DNA of 64,000 nt from Pseudomonadota bacterium (GCA_018896025.1 JAHIND010000017.1:186001-250000); one strand, 5' to 3'; positions 32,837 through 41,585 are shown, counted from the stretch's first letter. Notes: generated from the letters alone by a model not told the origin. Translations and numbers: made by a program.

Positions 32837-32957
32837 CGGCTGCGCCAGACAACGGCATACAGCGTTGCCGGCATCGCTCGCTTCCTCGGCGTATTGACAA
32901 TACGCCTGCGAACCTCGCTCACCGGACGCCTTGTCTGCCGCCGCCTGGCTGTGCCGA
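32837..32957 (-). repeat. Dispersed palindromic repeat, copy A
   Basis: A ~120-bp intergenic unit. On the minus strand it starts CGGCACAGCCAGGCGGCGGC, has a central hairpin GGCGTATTG-T-CAATACGCC, and ends GTCTGGCGCAGCCG. It matches copies B (41586-41705) and C (59240-59359); outer arms are conserved and complementary, while the central stem differs in sequence but stays paired. Confidence 0.85.
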
Positions 32958-32990
32958 TATTACTCCGGCTTGTTTGCCATTACCAAAAAG

Positions 32991-33027
32991 AAAGAGCGGC
33001 CTCATCGCGAAGATGAGGCCGCTCTTT
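32991..33027. terminator. Bidirectional terminator between convergent operons
   Basis: A perfect 16-bp stem (32991-33006 with 33012-33027, 5-nt loop) flanked by A runs on the left and TTTT on the right. It can end both the peptide-maturation operon (plus) and the permease operon (minus). Confidence 0.9.
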
Positions 33028-33081
33028 TCATCCTATCCAATTTTTACTTATAGAACTATCACACCAACACTTCCTACCTCC

Positions 33082-33101
33082 GCCGTCGTCTGGCGCAGCC
33101 G
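33082..33101 (+). repeat. Partial palindromic repeat, copy D
   Basis: GCCGTCGTCTGGCGCAGCCG equals the right end of the repeat family (copy B orientation), without the rest of the unit. It lies just before the stop of the permease gene and may be debris of an older copy. Confidence 0.6.
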
Positions 33102-33106
33102 GACGC

Positions 33107-34249
33107 CTAGTGGCTATGCCCGCAGCCGCACGAACCCGACCCGCACCCCAGGCTATCGATGCTCTGCAAGCCTCCGCGCTGGCGGCCCAGCTTGCGCACG
33201 GCCAGCCGCCACAGGGGCGCGACGGACAGCAGCACCAGCACTGCCGCCCCGGCCTGGCGCAGCCAATCGGGCAAGAACTCGCCTGCCGCGCCGGCCACGG
33301 CCAGAGGGCTCAGGCCGCTGAGCGCGAAGAACTGGTCCAGCAGTAGGCCCGAAGCCACGGCGCCCAGGGCGATGCCCACCAGGTACAAGGCGGTGCCCCG
33401 CTTTCCCAGCACCCCCACCAGCACGGTGAGGGAGGTCACGTTGGTGGCCGGTCCGGCCAACAGGAACACCAGGGCCGCTCCGGGGCTGACCCCCTTGAGG
33501 ATCAGGGCGGCGGCGATGGGGGTGGAGGCGCTGGCGCAGATGTAAAGCGGTATGCCCACGGCCAGCATTATCAGCATGGAGCCCATGCCTCCGCCCAGGT
33601 AGCGGGTGAGAAACTCCGCCGGGACCAGGGCGGCGATGACGCCCGCCAGGACGATGCCCAGCCAGAACCAGGCGGCCAGGTCTTCCCACAGTTCGCCGCG
33701 GGCGTAGGACAGCCCGGCCCGCACGCGCTGCCACAAGGTGTGGTGATGGGCGTGCGCCTCGGGCGCGCAATCCTGGCCATCGCAGCAGCCGTCCACCGGG
33801 CAGGTGAGGTCCGGCGGGGCGGCGGCCTGCTCGCGCTGCTCCTTGAGCAGCCCCATGCCCAGGCCGGTGAGCAGAGCGGTGACCACGGCGGCCAGAGGTC
33901 GGGCGATGGCCATGACCGGGCCCAGGAGGGCGTAGGTAAGGGCTATGGAGTCCACCCCGGTCTCCGGCGTGGAGACCAGGAAAGAGGCCACCGCGCCCCG
34001 GCCCGCGCCCTGGCGCTTCAGCCCGGCGGCGGCGGGCAGCACCCCGCAGGAGCACAGGGGCAGGGGCAGGCCCAATAGGGCGGCCTTGAACACCGGCCCC
34101 ACCTTGCCCGAGCCCAGGTTGCGGGAAACAAAGCTGGGGCTCAAAAAGGCCTTTAAGAGGCCCGCCACCAGCAGCCCGAAGATTATGTAGATGGAGGCCT
34201 CGGCCAGCATACGCCAGCACTCGGCCAGGATGTTCAGGATGATGTGCAC
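33107..34249 (-). CDS. SO_0444-type metal efflux permease (DUF318)
   Basis: This 380-residue membrane protein of the DUF318/YraQ permease group has about eight to ten hydrophobic segments. Landmarks are LPLCSCGVLPAAAGLKRQGAGRGA and VSTPETGVDSIALTYALLGPVMA in the first half and the duplicated-type GIPLYICASASTPIAAALILKG and GPATNVTSL in the second. The central loop has a Cys/His-rich stretch (CPVDGCCDGQDC, HAHHH), and the C-terminus is GCGSGSCGCGHSH, both likely metal-binding. Relatives are linked to Cu/Zn or arsenic resistance. It follows the ArsR gene by 18 bp in the same direction, so it is probably induced by the metal that ArsR senses. Confidence 0.85.
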   Translation of the reverse strand: MHIILNILAECWRMLAEASIYIIFGLLVAGLLKAFLSPSFVSRNLGSGKVGPVFKAALLGLPLPLCSCGVLPAAAGLKRQGAGRGAVASFLVSTPETGVDSIALTYALLGPVMAIARPLAAVVTALLTGLGMGLLKEQREQAAAPPDLTCPVDGCCDGQDCAPEAHAHHHTLWQRVRAGLSYARGELWEDLAAWFWLGIVLAGVIAALVPAEFLTRYLGGGMGSMLIMLAVGIPLYICASASTPIAAALILKGVSPGAALVFLLAGPATNVTSLTVLVGVLGKRGTALYLVGIALGAVASGLLLDQFFALSGLSPLAVAGAAGEFLPDWLRQAGAAVLVLLSVAPLWRLAVRKLGRQRGGLQSIDSLGCGSGSCGCGHSH

Positions 34250-34267
34250 GGGTTGCCTCGCAGTCTA

Positions 34268-34642
34268 TCAGTGGTGCAAGTGCTCCAGGCTGGCGGCCAG
34301 GAGTTGGCTCACGTGATGGTCGTCCAGGGAGTAGTAAAGCATCTGGCCGTCGCGGCGGTTCTTGACCAGGGCCAGGTCCTTGAGGCGGCGCAGGGCGTGG
34401 CTGACCGCCGAGTCGCTGACCCCGGTGAGGGCGGCCAAGTCGCAAACGCACATCTCCCCTTCCCTCAGGGCCAGGAGGATGCGCAGACGGTTGGGATCAC
34501 CCATAGCCTTGTACAGGTCGGCCAGGCGGCCCAACTCGGCGGGGGGTGGCTCCTGTTCGCGGGCTTGGCGCACCCGGTTCAGGTGCACCATCTTCACCTG
34601 GCAACCCTTTTCCTCGATGAATTTGCTCTTTTTCGCTACCAC
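34268..34642 (-). CDS. ArsR/SmtB-family metal-sensing repressor
   Basis: This 124-residue winged-helix repressor has the ArsR core at residues ~35-105 (YKAMGDPNRLRILLALREGEMCVCDLAALTGVSDSAVSHALRRLKDLALV). The CVCDL motif (Cys65, Cys67) in the alpha-3 helix plus Cys14 in the N-terminal extension resembles CadC/ArsR metal sites for Cd, Pb, Zn or As. The C-terminus ends HLHH, an additional possible metal site. It is divergent from the thioredoxin-like gene, and a perfect palindrome (34659-34672) lies 16 bp upstream of its start. It therefore likely controls both directions. Confidence 0.92.
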   Translation of the reverse strand: MVAKKSKFIEEKGCQVKMVHLNRVRQAREQEPPPAELGRLADLYKAMGDPNRLRILLALREGEMCVCDLAALTGVSDSAVSHALRRLKDLALVKNRRDGQMLYYSLDDHHVSQLLAASLEHLHH

Positions 34643-34658
34643 GGCATATCTCCGTACT

Positions 34659-34672
34659 TGAACATATGTTCA
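34659..34672. promoter_or_regulatory. ArsR operator candidate
   Basis: TGAACATATGTTCA is a perfect 14-bp palindrome followed by TATATA, between the divergent ArsR and thioredoxin-like genes. The size and sequence resemble known ArsR/SmtB operators. Confidence 0.75.
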
Positions 34673-34756
34673 TATATACCATTTTATCGTTTTAGCGCAA
34701 GCCCCCCTTGCGGAAAAATCCCGGCCGGGCTATAGGCAACTCCAGGAGGCTCGTCC

Positions 34757-35266
34757 ATGAAGGATGTAAAGCAAATCAAGGTGAACGGCCACCAGGTGGG
34801 TATCAGGGGCCTGGACCAGGCCCTGGAGGAGCTGGCCCCGGCCTACGCCCCGGAGCGAGAACAAGAGCTGGCAGCCCAACTCATGGAGCGGGTGCGGCGG
34901 GAGAACTACATCCCCGACCCGGCGCGCCAGGCCTATGCCGACGCCTTGCGGGACCTGCTGCGCAAGGCGGTGGGGCTGGAACCCCTGGCTCAGGCAAGCG
35001 GCGGCCTGAGCATCCAGGTGGCCTGTGGGGGCTGCGCCGGAGGCGACCGCCTGATCCAGGCGGTGTACGACGCCCTGGCCCGCCTGGAGTTGGTGGGCGA
35101 GGTGGAGAGGGTGAGCGACGCCCTGGAGATAGCCGCCCTGGGCCTCAGGGGCACCCCGGCCCTGGTGGTGGGCGGCGCGGTAAAGGCGGTGGGCTCCATC
35201 CCCCCTGACGGGCAGATAGAGGATTGGCTGCGCGAGGCAGCCGGGTCGGCCGATCAAAAAGACTAG
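34757..35266 (+). CDS. Thioredoxin-fold CGGC protein, metal-stress locus
   Basis: This 169-residue protein starts at the ATG at 34757 with AGGAGG 8 nt upstream. The N-terminal ~75 residues are helical (VGIRGLDQALEELAPAY; LMERVRRENYIPDPARQAYADAL). The C-terminal part is a small thioredoxin-like domain with CGGC (Cys90, Cys93) and the closing strand RGTPALVVGGAVKAVGSIP. Similar proteins accompany DUF318 permeases and ArsR genes. It is divergent from arsR across a palindromic operator, implying co-regulation. It may reduce or shuttle a soft metal, but the exact job is unknown. Confidence 0.8.
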   Translation: MKDVKQIKVNGHQVGIRGLDQALEELAPAYAPEREQELAAQLMERVRRENYIPDPARQAYADALRDLLRKAVGLEPLAQASGGLSIQVACGGCAGGDRLIQAVYDALARLELVGEVERVSDALEIAALGLRGTPALVVGGAVKAVGSIPPDGQIEDWLREAAGSADQKD

Positions 35267-35363
35267 CTAATTAATATGCTTTTTTGTAAGCTGCGGCCAA
35301 TTAGGCCACGGGGCCCCATCTCCGATGCCTGAAGTGCACATTCCCCGCTAAGGAGGCCCAACC

Positions 35364-35918
35364 ATGCGGCACGCAGCCTTGTTTCCGCTGATCCTGTTGA
35401 TCCTGTGCCTGGGTGCGGGCGCGGCCTTTTCCGACCACGGCGACAAGGGCCGCAAGCGTGAACGCCACCAGGAGGGCCGGGGCCTGGGAGAGTACCAGGT
35501 GCCAATGGTGAACAACCCTCTGTATCAAGAGCAATGCGGGGCCTGCCACATGGCCTATCAGCCCGCCCTGCTCCCCGCCGCCTCCTGGGGCAAGATATTG
35601 GCCCTGTTGCCGGAGCACTTCGGCGATCAGGTGGACCTGAGCCCCCAGGACCGCGCCGCCCTGGGCGGCTATCTGGCGGCCAACTCGGCGGAAAGCTGCG
35701 GCTGCAAAATATCGCGCAAGATTCTCAAGAGCCTGGGGGACGGCGTCCCCCTGCGCATAAGCCAGTTGCCCTACATCCTGCACAAGCACGAGGACGACGA
35801 CATCCCGGCGGGCGCCTTCGAGCGCAAGGCGGTGGGTTCGCGGGGCAACTGCCGGGCCTGCCACCCCACGGCCGAGCAGGGCCAATACGACGACGACCTG
35901 GTCCGCATCCCCCGCTGA
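35364..35918 (+). CDS. Periplasmic dihaem cytochrome c
   Basis: This 184-residue protein has a signal peptide (about residues 1-22) and two c-type haem motifs, CGACH (58-62) and CRACH (163-167). It resembles dihaem cytochrome c (DHC) proteins: the motif YQEQCGACHMAYQPALLPA after a charged segment, and the closing CHPTAEQGQYDDDLVRIP. It acts in periplasmic electron transfer. AGGAGG precedes the ATG at 35364. No partner such as a cytochrome b is adjacent. Confidence 0.92.
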   Translation: MRHAALFPLILLILCLGAGAAFSDHGDKGRKRERHQEGRGLGEYQVPMVNNPLYQEQCGACHMAYQPALLPAASWGKILALLPEHFGDQVDLSPQDRAALGGYLAANSAESCGCKISRKILKSLGDGVPLRISQLPYILHKHEDDDIPAGAFERKAVGSRGNCRACHPTAEQGQYDDDLVRIPR

Positions 35919-35952
35919 AGCGGAGCCTTAACCGGGTTTGACACCTGTGCCC

Positions 35953-35987
35953 CCCTGGCTTAAGCTTGGCCCCATAATCAGCCAGGG
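35953..35987 (+). promoter_or_regulatory. Hairpin overlapping the thrC ribosome site
   Basis: CCCTGGCT (35953-35960) pairs with AGCCAGGG (35980-35987). The right arm overlaps GGGAGG (35985-35990), the ribosome site of the ATG at 35999, so the fold could reduce thrC translation. Confidence 0.45.
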
Positions 35988-35998
35988 AGGCTTAGACC

Positions 35999-37501
35999 AT
36001 GCGCCCCGAAGAATTCGCGCCCGAGGACCAAAAAAATCTGCTGCCTCAGCCCGGCGGCGACCTGGTGTACCGCTGCCTGGACTGCGGCGCCGAGCACTCC
36101 ATCGCCGAACTGCTCTACACCTGCCCTTCCTGCGGGGCGGTGCTGCTCATCGAGGACAAGGGCTTCGACCAGCTCAAAAAGCTGTCCGGCCATGAATGGC
36201 GGCGGGTCTTCGACCTGCGGCGCATGCTCAACATCCCGGCCCTCAAGGGCATCTTCCGCTACGCCGAGCTGCTGGCCCCGGTGATCCCCCTGGACAGCGT
36301 GCTCTATTTGGGCGAGGGCCACACCCCCCTGGTGGAGGCCAGCGACCTGCTCAAGGACGAGCTGGGCGCGGACTTCTGCTTCAAGAACGACGGCCAGAAC
36401 CCCTCGGCCTCTTTCAAGGACCGGGGCATGGCCGTGGCGCTGAGCTACATCAACTACCTGGTCAAGCACAAGGGGGCCGGTGAAATCCTCAGCGTGTGCG
36501 CCTCCACCGGCGACACCTCGGCCGCGGCGGCGCTCTACGCCTCCTACCTGGCCCCGGAGGTGAAGAGCGCGGTGCTGTTGCCCCAGGGCAAGGTGACCCC
36601 GGCCCAGCTCAGCCAGCCCCTGGGGGCGGGCGCGCGGGTGCTGAAAATTCCCGGCGTGTTCGACGACTGCATGAAGGTGGTGGAGCACCTGGCCGACCAC
36701 TACCAGGTGGCCCTGTTGAACTCCAAAAACGCCTGGCGCATCCTGGGGCAGGAGTCCTACGCCTACGAGGTGGCCCAGGACCTGGACTGGGACCTCACGG
36801 ACCGGGTGATCCTGGTGCCCATCGGCAACGCGGGCAACATCAGCGCCATCATGAGCGGCTTCATGAAACTCAAGGAGCTGGGCATCATCGCCGAGTTGCC
36901 CAAAATCATCGGGGTGCAGAGCGAGCACGCGGACCCGGTGTTCCGCTACTACCGGGAGTCCGACCCCGATAAGCGGGTATGGCGGCCGGTGACCGTGCAG
37001 GCCTCGGTGGCCCAGGCAGCCATGATCGGCAACCCGGTGTCCATGCCCCGGGTGGTGGAGCTGGCTCGGCGCTACGAGCAAAAGGCGGGCGGCCCCAGGG
37101 TCTTCGTGATGCAGGTGAGCGAGCAGGAGATCATGGACCACATGATCCTGGCCAACCGCCACGGCCATGTGGTGTGCACCCAGGGTGGCGAGTCCCTGGC
37201 CGGGCTGCTCCGGGCCAAGGCGGCGGGCATCGTGGCGGACGGCGAAAAGGCCATCTGCGACGCCACGGCCCATCACCTGAAGTTCGTGGGCTTCCAGCAG
37301 ATGTATTTTGACAACGCCTTCCCCCTGGATTACGGCGTCGTCCCTCGCCCCGAGCTGGTCAACCGGCCCGAGGAGGTGCTGGCCCTGTCCGAGCAGGAGA
37401 TGCCCGGACCGGGGCGGCCCCTGAGTGGCGAGGCCTTTGACAAGTTCGTGAAGGCCACCGCCTTGGAGGTGGCAGCGCGCCTGGGGCTGGAGAAGCGCTA
37501 G
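35999..37501 (+). CDS. thrC: Threonine synthase
   Basis: This 500-residue PLP enzyme converts O-phosphohomoserine to threonine. The N-terminal ~50 residues contain a zinc-ribbon-like motif (YRCLDCG, YTCPSCG), as in some archaeal and delta-proteobacterial threonine synthases. The PLP lysine lies in NPSASFKDRGMAVALS. Other family motifs are GEGHTPLVEA, CASTGDTSAAAALYA and GNAGNISAIMSGF. The stop codon overlaps the GTG start of the thioesterase, so the two are co-translated. Confidence 0.95.
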   Translation: MRPEEFAPEDQKNLLPQPGGDLVYRCLDCGAEHSIAELLYTCPSCGAVLLIEDKGFDQLKKLSGHEWRRVFDLRRMLNIPALKGIFRYAELLAPVIPLDSVLYLGEGHTPLVEASDLLKDELGADFCFKNDGQNPSASFKDRGMAVALSYINYLVKHKGAGEILSVCASTGDTSAAAALYASYLAPEVKSAVLLPQGKVTPAQLSQPLGAGARVLKIPGVFDDCMKVVEHLADHYQVALLNSKNAWRILGQESYAYEVAQDLDWDLTDRVILVPIGNAGNISAIMSGFMKLKELGIIAELPKIIGVQSEHADPVFRYYRESDPDKRVWRPVTVQASVAQAAMIGNPVSMPRVVELARRYEQKAGGPRVFVMQVSEQEIMDHMILANRHGHVVCTQGGESLAGLLRAKAAGIVADGEKAICDATAHHLKFVGFQQMYFDNAFPLDYGVVPRPELVNRPEEVLALSEQEMPGPGRPLSGEAFDKFVKATALEVAARLGLEKR

Positions 37502-37965
37502 TGGGTGCATTGAGCGAAAACGAGCTGACCACCAGCGGCTACTGCTTTGCCTGCGGGGCGCGCAACGTCTACGGCCTGCGCATGCGGGTGGGCTACGAGG
37601 ACGAGGCCGCGGTGTGCCGCCTCACCCTGGGCCGCCAGTACCAGGGCTGGGACGAGATCGCCCACGGGGGCATCGTCTCCACGGTGCTGGACGAGATAAT
37701 GGCCTACGCGGTGATCAACTACGTGGGCCAGGGCCTGACCACCCGCATGGAGATCACCTACCGCAAGGCGGTGCCCTTGGGCGTGCCGCTCAAGGCGGTG
37801 GGCCGGGTCACCGGCCAACGCAGCCGCATGGCCACCGCCGAGGGCCGCATCTACCTGGCCGGGGAAGAAACCCTCTTGGCCGAGGCCAGCTCCCGCTGGA
37901 TCATCAAGCTGGGGCCGGACGGCAAGCCCATGGATGGTCAGGCCTGGCTGGACAGCCAGCGGTGA
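37501..37965 (+). CDS. Hotdog-fold thioesterase (PaaI-like)
   Basis: This 154-residue hotdog-fold protein starts with GTG at 37501, sharing one base with the thrC stop. YCFACGARNVYGL at the start and WDEIAHGGIVSTVLDEIMAYAV in the centre match the PaaI/UPF0152-type acyl-CoA thioesterase family. It probably hydrolyses a small acyl-CoA, substrate unknown. Its stop overlaps the rlmH start. Confidence 0.88.
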   Translation: MGALSENELTTSGYCFACGARNVYGLRMRVGYEDEAAVCRLTLGRQYQGWDEIAHGGIVSTVLDEIMAYAVINYVGQGLTTRMEITYRKAVPLGVPLKAVGRVTGQRSRMATAEGRIYLAGEETLLAEASSRWIIKLGPDGKPMDGQAWLDSQR

Positions 37966-38435
37966 AGCATCTGCTGCTCACCGTGGGCAAGCCCAAGGCC
38001 GCCTACCTGGCCCAGGGCATCGACGACTACCTGGCTCGCCTGAAGCCCTATGGCGGCGGCTCCCTGATCGGGGTGCGGCCCGCCAAGCTGGGCCCCAAGA
38101 CACCGGACGACCTGGCCAAGGCCGAGGAAGGCCAGCGCCTGCTGGCCCGCCTGGACGAGCGTGATCTGGTGTGGGCTTTGGAGATCAAGGGCAAGGCCTG
38201 GAGCAGCATGCAATGGGCCAAGGCCCTGGACCGGGCCCGCCTGAGCGGCAAGAGCCGTTTGGTGCTGGTGGTGGGGGGAGCCCTGGGGCTGGACCCGGCG
38301 GTGATCCGGCGGGCCGACCAGTTGGTGAGCTTCGGACCGCCCACCATGGCCCACGAGCTGGCCGCCTTGGTGGCCGCCGAGCAGCTTTACCGCGCCTGCA
38401 CCATCCTGGCGGGCCTGCCCTATCATAGAGCCTAG
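37962..38435 (+). CDS. rlmH: 23S rRNA (pseudouridine1915-N3)-methyltransferase
   Basis: This 157-residue SPOUT methyltransferase starts with GTG at 37962. The SAM-binding knot contains LVWALEIKGKAWSSMQWA, LVLVVGGALGLDP and the conserved C-terminal LYRACTILAGLPYHR. It methylates pseudouridine 1915 in helix 69 of 23S rRNA. Its stop is 2 bp from the stop of the convergent ANTAR gene. Confidence 0.95.
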   Translation: MKHLLLTVGKPKAAYLAQGIDDYLARLKPYGGGSLIGVRPAKLGPKTPDDLAKAEEGQRLLARLDERDLVWALEIKGKAWSSMQWAKALDRARLSGKSRLVLVVGGALGLDPAVIRRADQLVSFGPPTMAHELAALVAAEQLYRACTILAGLPYHRA

Positions 38436-38437
38436 TT

Positions 38438-39040
38438 CTATTTACCCATGATCTCCTGAGCGGCCACCACGTCCCTAGCCATCTGATCCACGTCCACGCC
38501 GCGCCGCTGGGCCTCGTCCTCCAGGGCCTCCTGGGCCTGCTCCAGGCTCAGGCCGCGCAGCTTCATGAGCACCCCCTTGGCCCGCTCCATGTTCTTGCGG
38601 CTGTCCAGAGCCAAGTTCAACTCCGCGACCCGGCCCTCCAGGTGACGCAGGCGGTGGTGGTTTTGCCAGGCCATGGCCAGGGCCGGGCCGATCAAGCTCG
38701 GCTCCCAGGGCGGGGAGATATAGGCGCTGACAAAGGCCGGCTCCGCCCCCGGGCTGGGGCGGGTGCGGCCGTTGTTGCTGATGATAACCACCGGCAGAGG
38801 GCTGCGGGCGTTCATGCGCCGGGCCGCCTCCACCGCGTTCAGGCCCGGCAGGTCCTCGTCCAGGATGGCCAGGTCCGGGCGCAGCTCATGGTGCAGGAGG
38901 CAGGCCGAGCGGCCCTCCCCGGCCAGGGCGGCCACCTGGTGACCCAGGGCGGCCAAGCAGCGGCCCAAACCGGCTGCGTCTTGCTCCCGGCTGGAAGCCA
39001 ACAGCACCTTGAAGCTTTGCTTGTACTTGGGTTGCCCCAT
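38438..39040 (-). CDS. ANTAR-domain response regulator
   Basis: This 200-residue protein has a receiver-like domain (residues ~10-125, phosphoacceptor region PDLAILDEDLPGLNAVEAA) and a C-terminal ANTAR RNA-binding domain (~135-195: ELNLALDSRKNMERAKGVLMKLRGLSLEQAQEALEDEA). ANTAR proteins such as AmiR, NasR and EutV bind paired hairpins in nascent RNA and prevent termination. In the receiver the usual lysine and acidic cluster are only partly kept, so phosphorylation is uncertain. No histidine kinase is adjacent. Confidence 0.88.
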   Translation of the reverse strand: MGQPKYKQSFKVLLASSREQDAAGLGRCLAALGHQVAALAGEGRSACLLHHELRPDLAILDEDLPGLNAVEAARRMNARSPLPVVIISNNGRTRPSPGAEPAFVSAYISPPWEPSLIGPALAMAWQNHHRLRHLEGRVAELNLALDSRKNMERAKGVLMKLRGLSLEQAQEALEDEAQRRGVDVDQMARDVVAAQEIMGK

Positions 39041-39109
39041 GCCGCCGCTCCCCCCGGAGCCGCCCGCGTGGCGACGCCAAATTGGCAGTATGGTCTGGAT
39101 GATAGCTCA

Positions 39110-39144
39110 CCCGCTCCCGGCAAGTGCAATCCGCCGGGAGCGGG
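39110..39144. other. GC-rich hairpin between nfu and ANTAR gene
   Basis: CCCGCTCCCGGC (39110-39121) pairs with GCCGGGAGCGGG (39133-39144): 12-bp perfect stem, 11-nt loop. There is no T run after it in either direction, so it could stabilise an RNA end or act in the ANTAR leader rather than terminate alone. Confidence 0.5.
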
Positions 39145-39180
39145 CGCTGATCTGTATATGCGGGCCGATAGCCCGGTGGC

Positions 39181-39402
39181 CTAGACCGACTCCACGCTCT
39201 GAATCTCGGGAATCGCCTGCTTGACCACCTTTTCGATGCCCATCTTGAGGGTCATCTGGCTCATGGGGCAGCCGCCGCAGGCGCCGGTGAGCTTCACCTT
39301 GACGATGCCGTCGTCGGTGACCTCCACCAGCTCCACGTTGCCGCCGTCGCGTTGCAGGGCTGGCCGGATTTTCTCCAGGGCCTGCTCAACCTTTTCTCTC
39401 AA
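39181..39402 (-). CDS. NifU-like Fe-S scaffold (Nfu) domain protein
   Basis: This 73-residue protein corresponds to a single Nfu domain, with the metal-binding motif CGGCP in [20 protein letters not shown]. It carries or transfers 4Fe-4S clusters. The start is a TTG at 39402 with AGGGAGT 7 nt upstream. It follows purC by 48 bp. Confidence 0.95.
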   Translation of the reverse strand: MREKVEQALEKIRPALQRDGGNVELVEVTDDGIVKVKLTGACGGCPMSQMTLKMGIEKVVKQAIPEIQSVESV

Positions 39403-39450
39403 TTTGCGTACTCCCTATGTGGCCGGGGCGGGGCCCCGGTTGGGTGCGGG

Positions 39451-40347
39451 TCAGGCCAAGCCGTGGCCGGTGAGCCGGGTAAGGGCCTCCAGATAGCGCT
39501 GGCGGGTGCCCTCGATCACCTCGGCGGGCAGCTTGGGAGCCGGGGGCTTCTTGTTGAAGCCGATGCTCTCCAGATAGTCCCGCACGAACTGCTTGTCATA
39601 GCTCTCCTGGCCCCGGCCGGGCTCGTATTTGTCTTCGGGCCAGAAACGGCTGGAATCCGGGGTAAGCACCTCGTCGATGAGGATCAGCTCGCCATCGATG
39701 GTGCCGAACTCGAACTTGGTGTCCGCGATGATGATGCCCTTGGTGGCGGCGAAGTCCCGCGCCCGGCCGTAGATGGCCAGGGCCCGCTTGGCCACTTCCT
39801 GGGCCAGTTCCACGCCCACGATCTTCTCGGCCTGGGCCAGGTCGATGTTCAGGTCGTGCTCGCCGATCTCGGCCTTGGTGCTGGGGGTGAACAGCGGCTC
39901 GGGAAGCTTGTCGCTCTCCCGGAGCCCCTGGGGCAAATCGTAGCCGCAGACCTTGCCCGTGGCCTGGTAGTCCTTCCACCCGGTGCCCGAAAGGTAGCCG
40001 CGCACGATGGCCTCGATGGCCAGGGGTTGGGCCTTTTTCACCAGCATGGAGCGTCCCTGGAGCACCTCGCCGAATTTTTGCAGTTCCCGCGGAAAATCGG
40101 CCACTTCCCAAGCCACCAGGTGGTTGGGGGTGATGTCGGCCATCTGCTGGAACCAGAACAGCGAGATCTGGGTCAGGACCTTGCCCTTGTCCGGGATGGG
40201 GTCCGGCAGCACCACGTCAAAGGCGCTAAGGCGGTCGGTGGCCACGATGAGCAGGTGATCGCCCAGGTCGTAGATATCGCGAACCTTGCCCCTGGCGACC
40301 AAGGGCACCCCTTCCAGATGGGTTTCATGCACCGGTAACGTACTCAT
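39451..40347 (-). CDS. purC: SAICAR synthase
   Basis: This 298-residue phosphoribosylaminoimidazole-succinocarboxamide synthase catalyses the ATP-dependent addition of aspartate in purine synthesis. Family motifs include [27 protein letters not shown] at the start, [16 protein letters not shown], and [28 protein letters not shown]. The length is typical of the ~295-residue class. Confidence 0.97.
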   Translation of the reverse strand: MSTLPVHETHLEGVPLVARGKVRDIYDLGDHLLIVATDRLSAFDVVLPDPIPDKGKVLTQISLFWFQQMADITPNHLVAWEVADFPRELQKFGEVLQGRSMLVKKAQPLAIEAIVRGYLSGTGWKDYQATGKVCGYDLPQGLRESDKLPEPLFTPSTKAEIGEHDLNIDLAQAEKIVGVELAQEVAKRALAIYGRARDFAATKGIIIADTKFEFGTIDGELILIDEVLTPDSSRFWPEDKYEPGRGQESYDKQFVRDYLESIGFNKKPPAPKLPAEVIEGTRQRYLEALTRLTGHGLA

Positions 40348-40392
40348 AACACTCCTCTTAGGGCCGCATGGTGAAAATTACGGCCGCTGGCG

Positions 40393-40422
40393 TTGACTCC
40401 GGATGAACTACGGTAGTATGTT
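40393..40422 (+). promoter_or_regulatory. Promoter candidate for mdh
   Basis: TTGACT (40393-40398), 18-bp spacer, TATGTT (40417-40422), upstream of the ribosome site AAGGAG near 40456. Confidence 0.45.
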
Positions 40423-40470
40423 TTTTTCGTTCCTTAAACCTAGCACAAAGCTCAGTAAGGAGAAAGCAAG

Positions 40471-41406
40471 ATGCTCCAGAAGATTACCGTCATCGGCGCC
40501 GGCAACGTGGGGGCCACCTGCGCCCAGCGCGCCGCCGAAAAAGAACTGGCCGATGTGGTTCTGGTTGATGTTGTCGATGGTATGCCCCAGGGCAAAGGTC
40601 TGGACCTTTGCGAGGCCGCCCCGGTGGAAAAGCACGACGCTCTGATCACCGGCACCAACGACTACGACGCCACCGCCGACTCTGACATTATTATCGTCAC
40701 CGCAGGCATCGCCCGCAAGCCCGGCATGAGCCGCGACGACCTGATCAAGACCAACGCAGGCATCGTGAACACGGTGTGCAAACAAGCGGCCAAGCGCTCC
40801 CCCAACGCGGTCATGATCATCATCAGCAACCCCTTGGACGCCATGTGCCACGTGGCCCTGAAGGCCTCCGGCTTCCCCAGCGAGCGGGTCATCGGCATGG
40901 CCGGCGTTCTGGACTCGGCCCGCTTCCGCTTCTTCATCGCCGAGGCCCTGAACGTGTCCGTGGAAAACACCCACGCCTTCGTGCTGGGCGGCCACGGCGA
41001 CACCATGGTGCCTCTGCCGCGCTTCTCCACCGTGGCCGGCATTCCCATCACCGAGCTGATGCCCGCCGACAAGATCGCGGCCATGTGCCAGCGCACCGCC
41101 CAGGGCGGCGCGGAGATCGTGGGCCTCTTAAAAACCGGCAGCGCCTACTACGCCCCGGCCTCCTCGGCCGTGGAGATGGCCGAGGCCATCTTGAAGGACA
41201 AAAAGAAGATCCTGCCCTGCGCGGTGTACCTCACCGGCCAGTACGGCTACAACGACCTGTACATCGGCGTGCCGGTGAAGCTGGGCGTGGGCGGAGCCGA
41301 AGAGGTCATCGAAATCAAGCTGACCGCCGACGAGAAGACCGCTCTGGACAAGAGCGCCGACGCGGTGCGCGGCCTGGTCAAGACCCTGGCCGACCTGGGC
41401 TTCTAA
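40471..41406 (+). CDS. mdh: Malate dehydrogenase
   Basis: This 311-residue NAD-dependent dehydrogenase is of the LDH-like MDH class. It has the N-terminal nucleotide-binding [12 protein letters not shown], the acidic DVVDG, and the catalytic [12 protein letters not shown]. The Arg-rich substrate loop region ([13 protein letters not shown]) is characteristic of malate dehydrogenases. It interconverts malate and oxaloacetate. It is monocistronic with a terminator downstream. Confidence 0.95.
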   Translation: MLQKITVIGAGNVGATCAQRAAEKELADVVLVDVVDGMPQGKGLDLCEAAPVEKHDALITGTNDYDATADSDIIIVTAGIARKPGMSRDDLIKTNAGIVNTVCKQAAKRSPNAVMIIISNPLDAMCHVALKASGFPSERVIGMAGVLDSARFRFFIAEALNVSVENTHAFVLGGHGDTMVPLPRFSTVAGIPITELMPADKIAAMCQRTAQGGAEIVGLLKTGSAYYAPASSAVEMAEAILKDKKKILPCAVYLTGQYGYNDLYIGVPVKLGVGGAEEVIEIKLTADEKTALDKSADAVRGLVKTLADLGF

Positions 41407-41445
41407 AAGACTTGGAGGGCCGCCCTGCGGCCTGCTGAAAGCACC

Positions 41446-41485
41446 ACGGCCCGGAGCGATTCAACCCGCTTCGGGCCGTTTCTTG
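41446..41485 (+). terminator. Terminator of mdh
   Basis: ACGGCCCGGAGC (41446-41457) pairs with GCTTCGGGCCGT (41468-41479) over 12 bp with one G-U, followed by TTTCTT. Confidence 0.75.
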
Positions 41486-41585
41486 GGCACGTTTTTGTTT
41501 AATCTATACTATCAATAATAAAACATAACATTCCGTTTATTAATATTAATTTATAGCAACAGTATCATTATATTCGGGATACTAC

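Noticed and set aside
34730..37510. Long minus-strand frames opposite the thioredoxin-like and thrC genes
   Set aside because: Shadow frames created by GC-rich codon bias; the plus-strand genes have strong motifs and ribosome sites.
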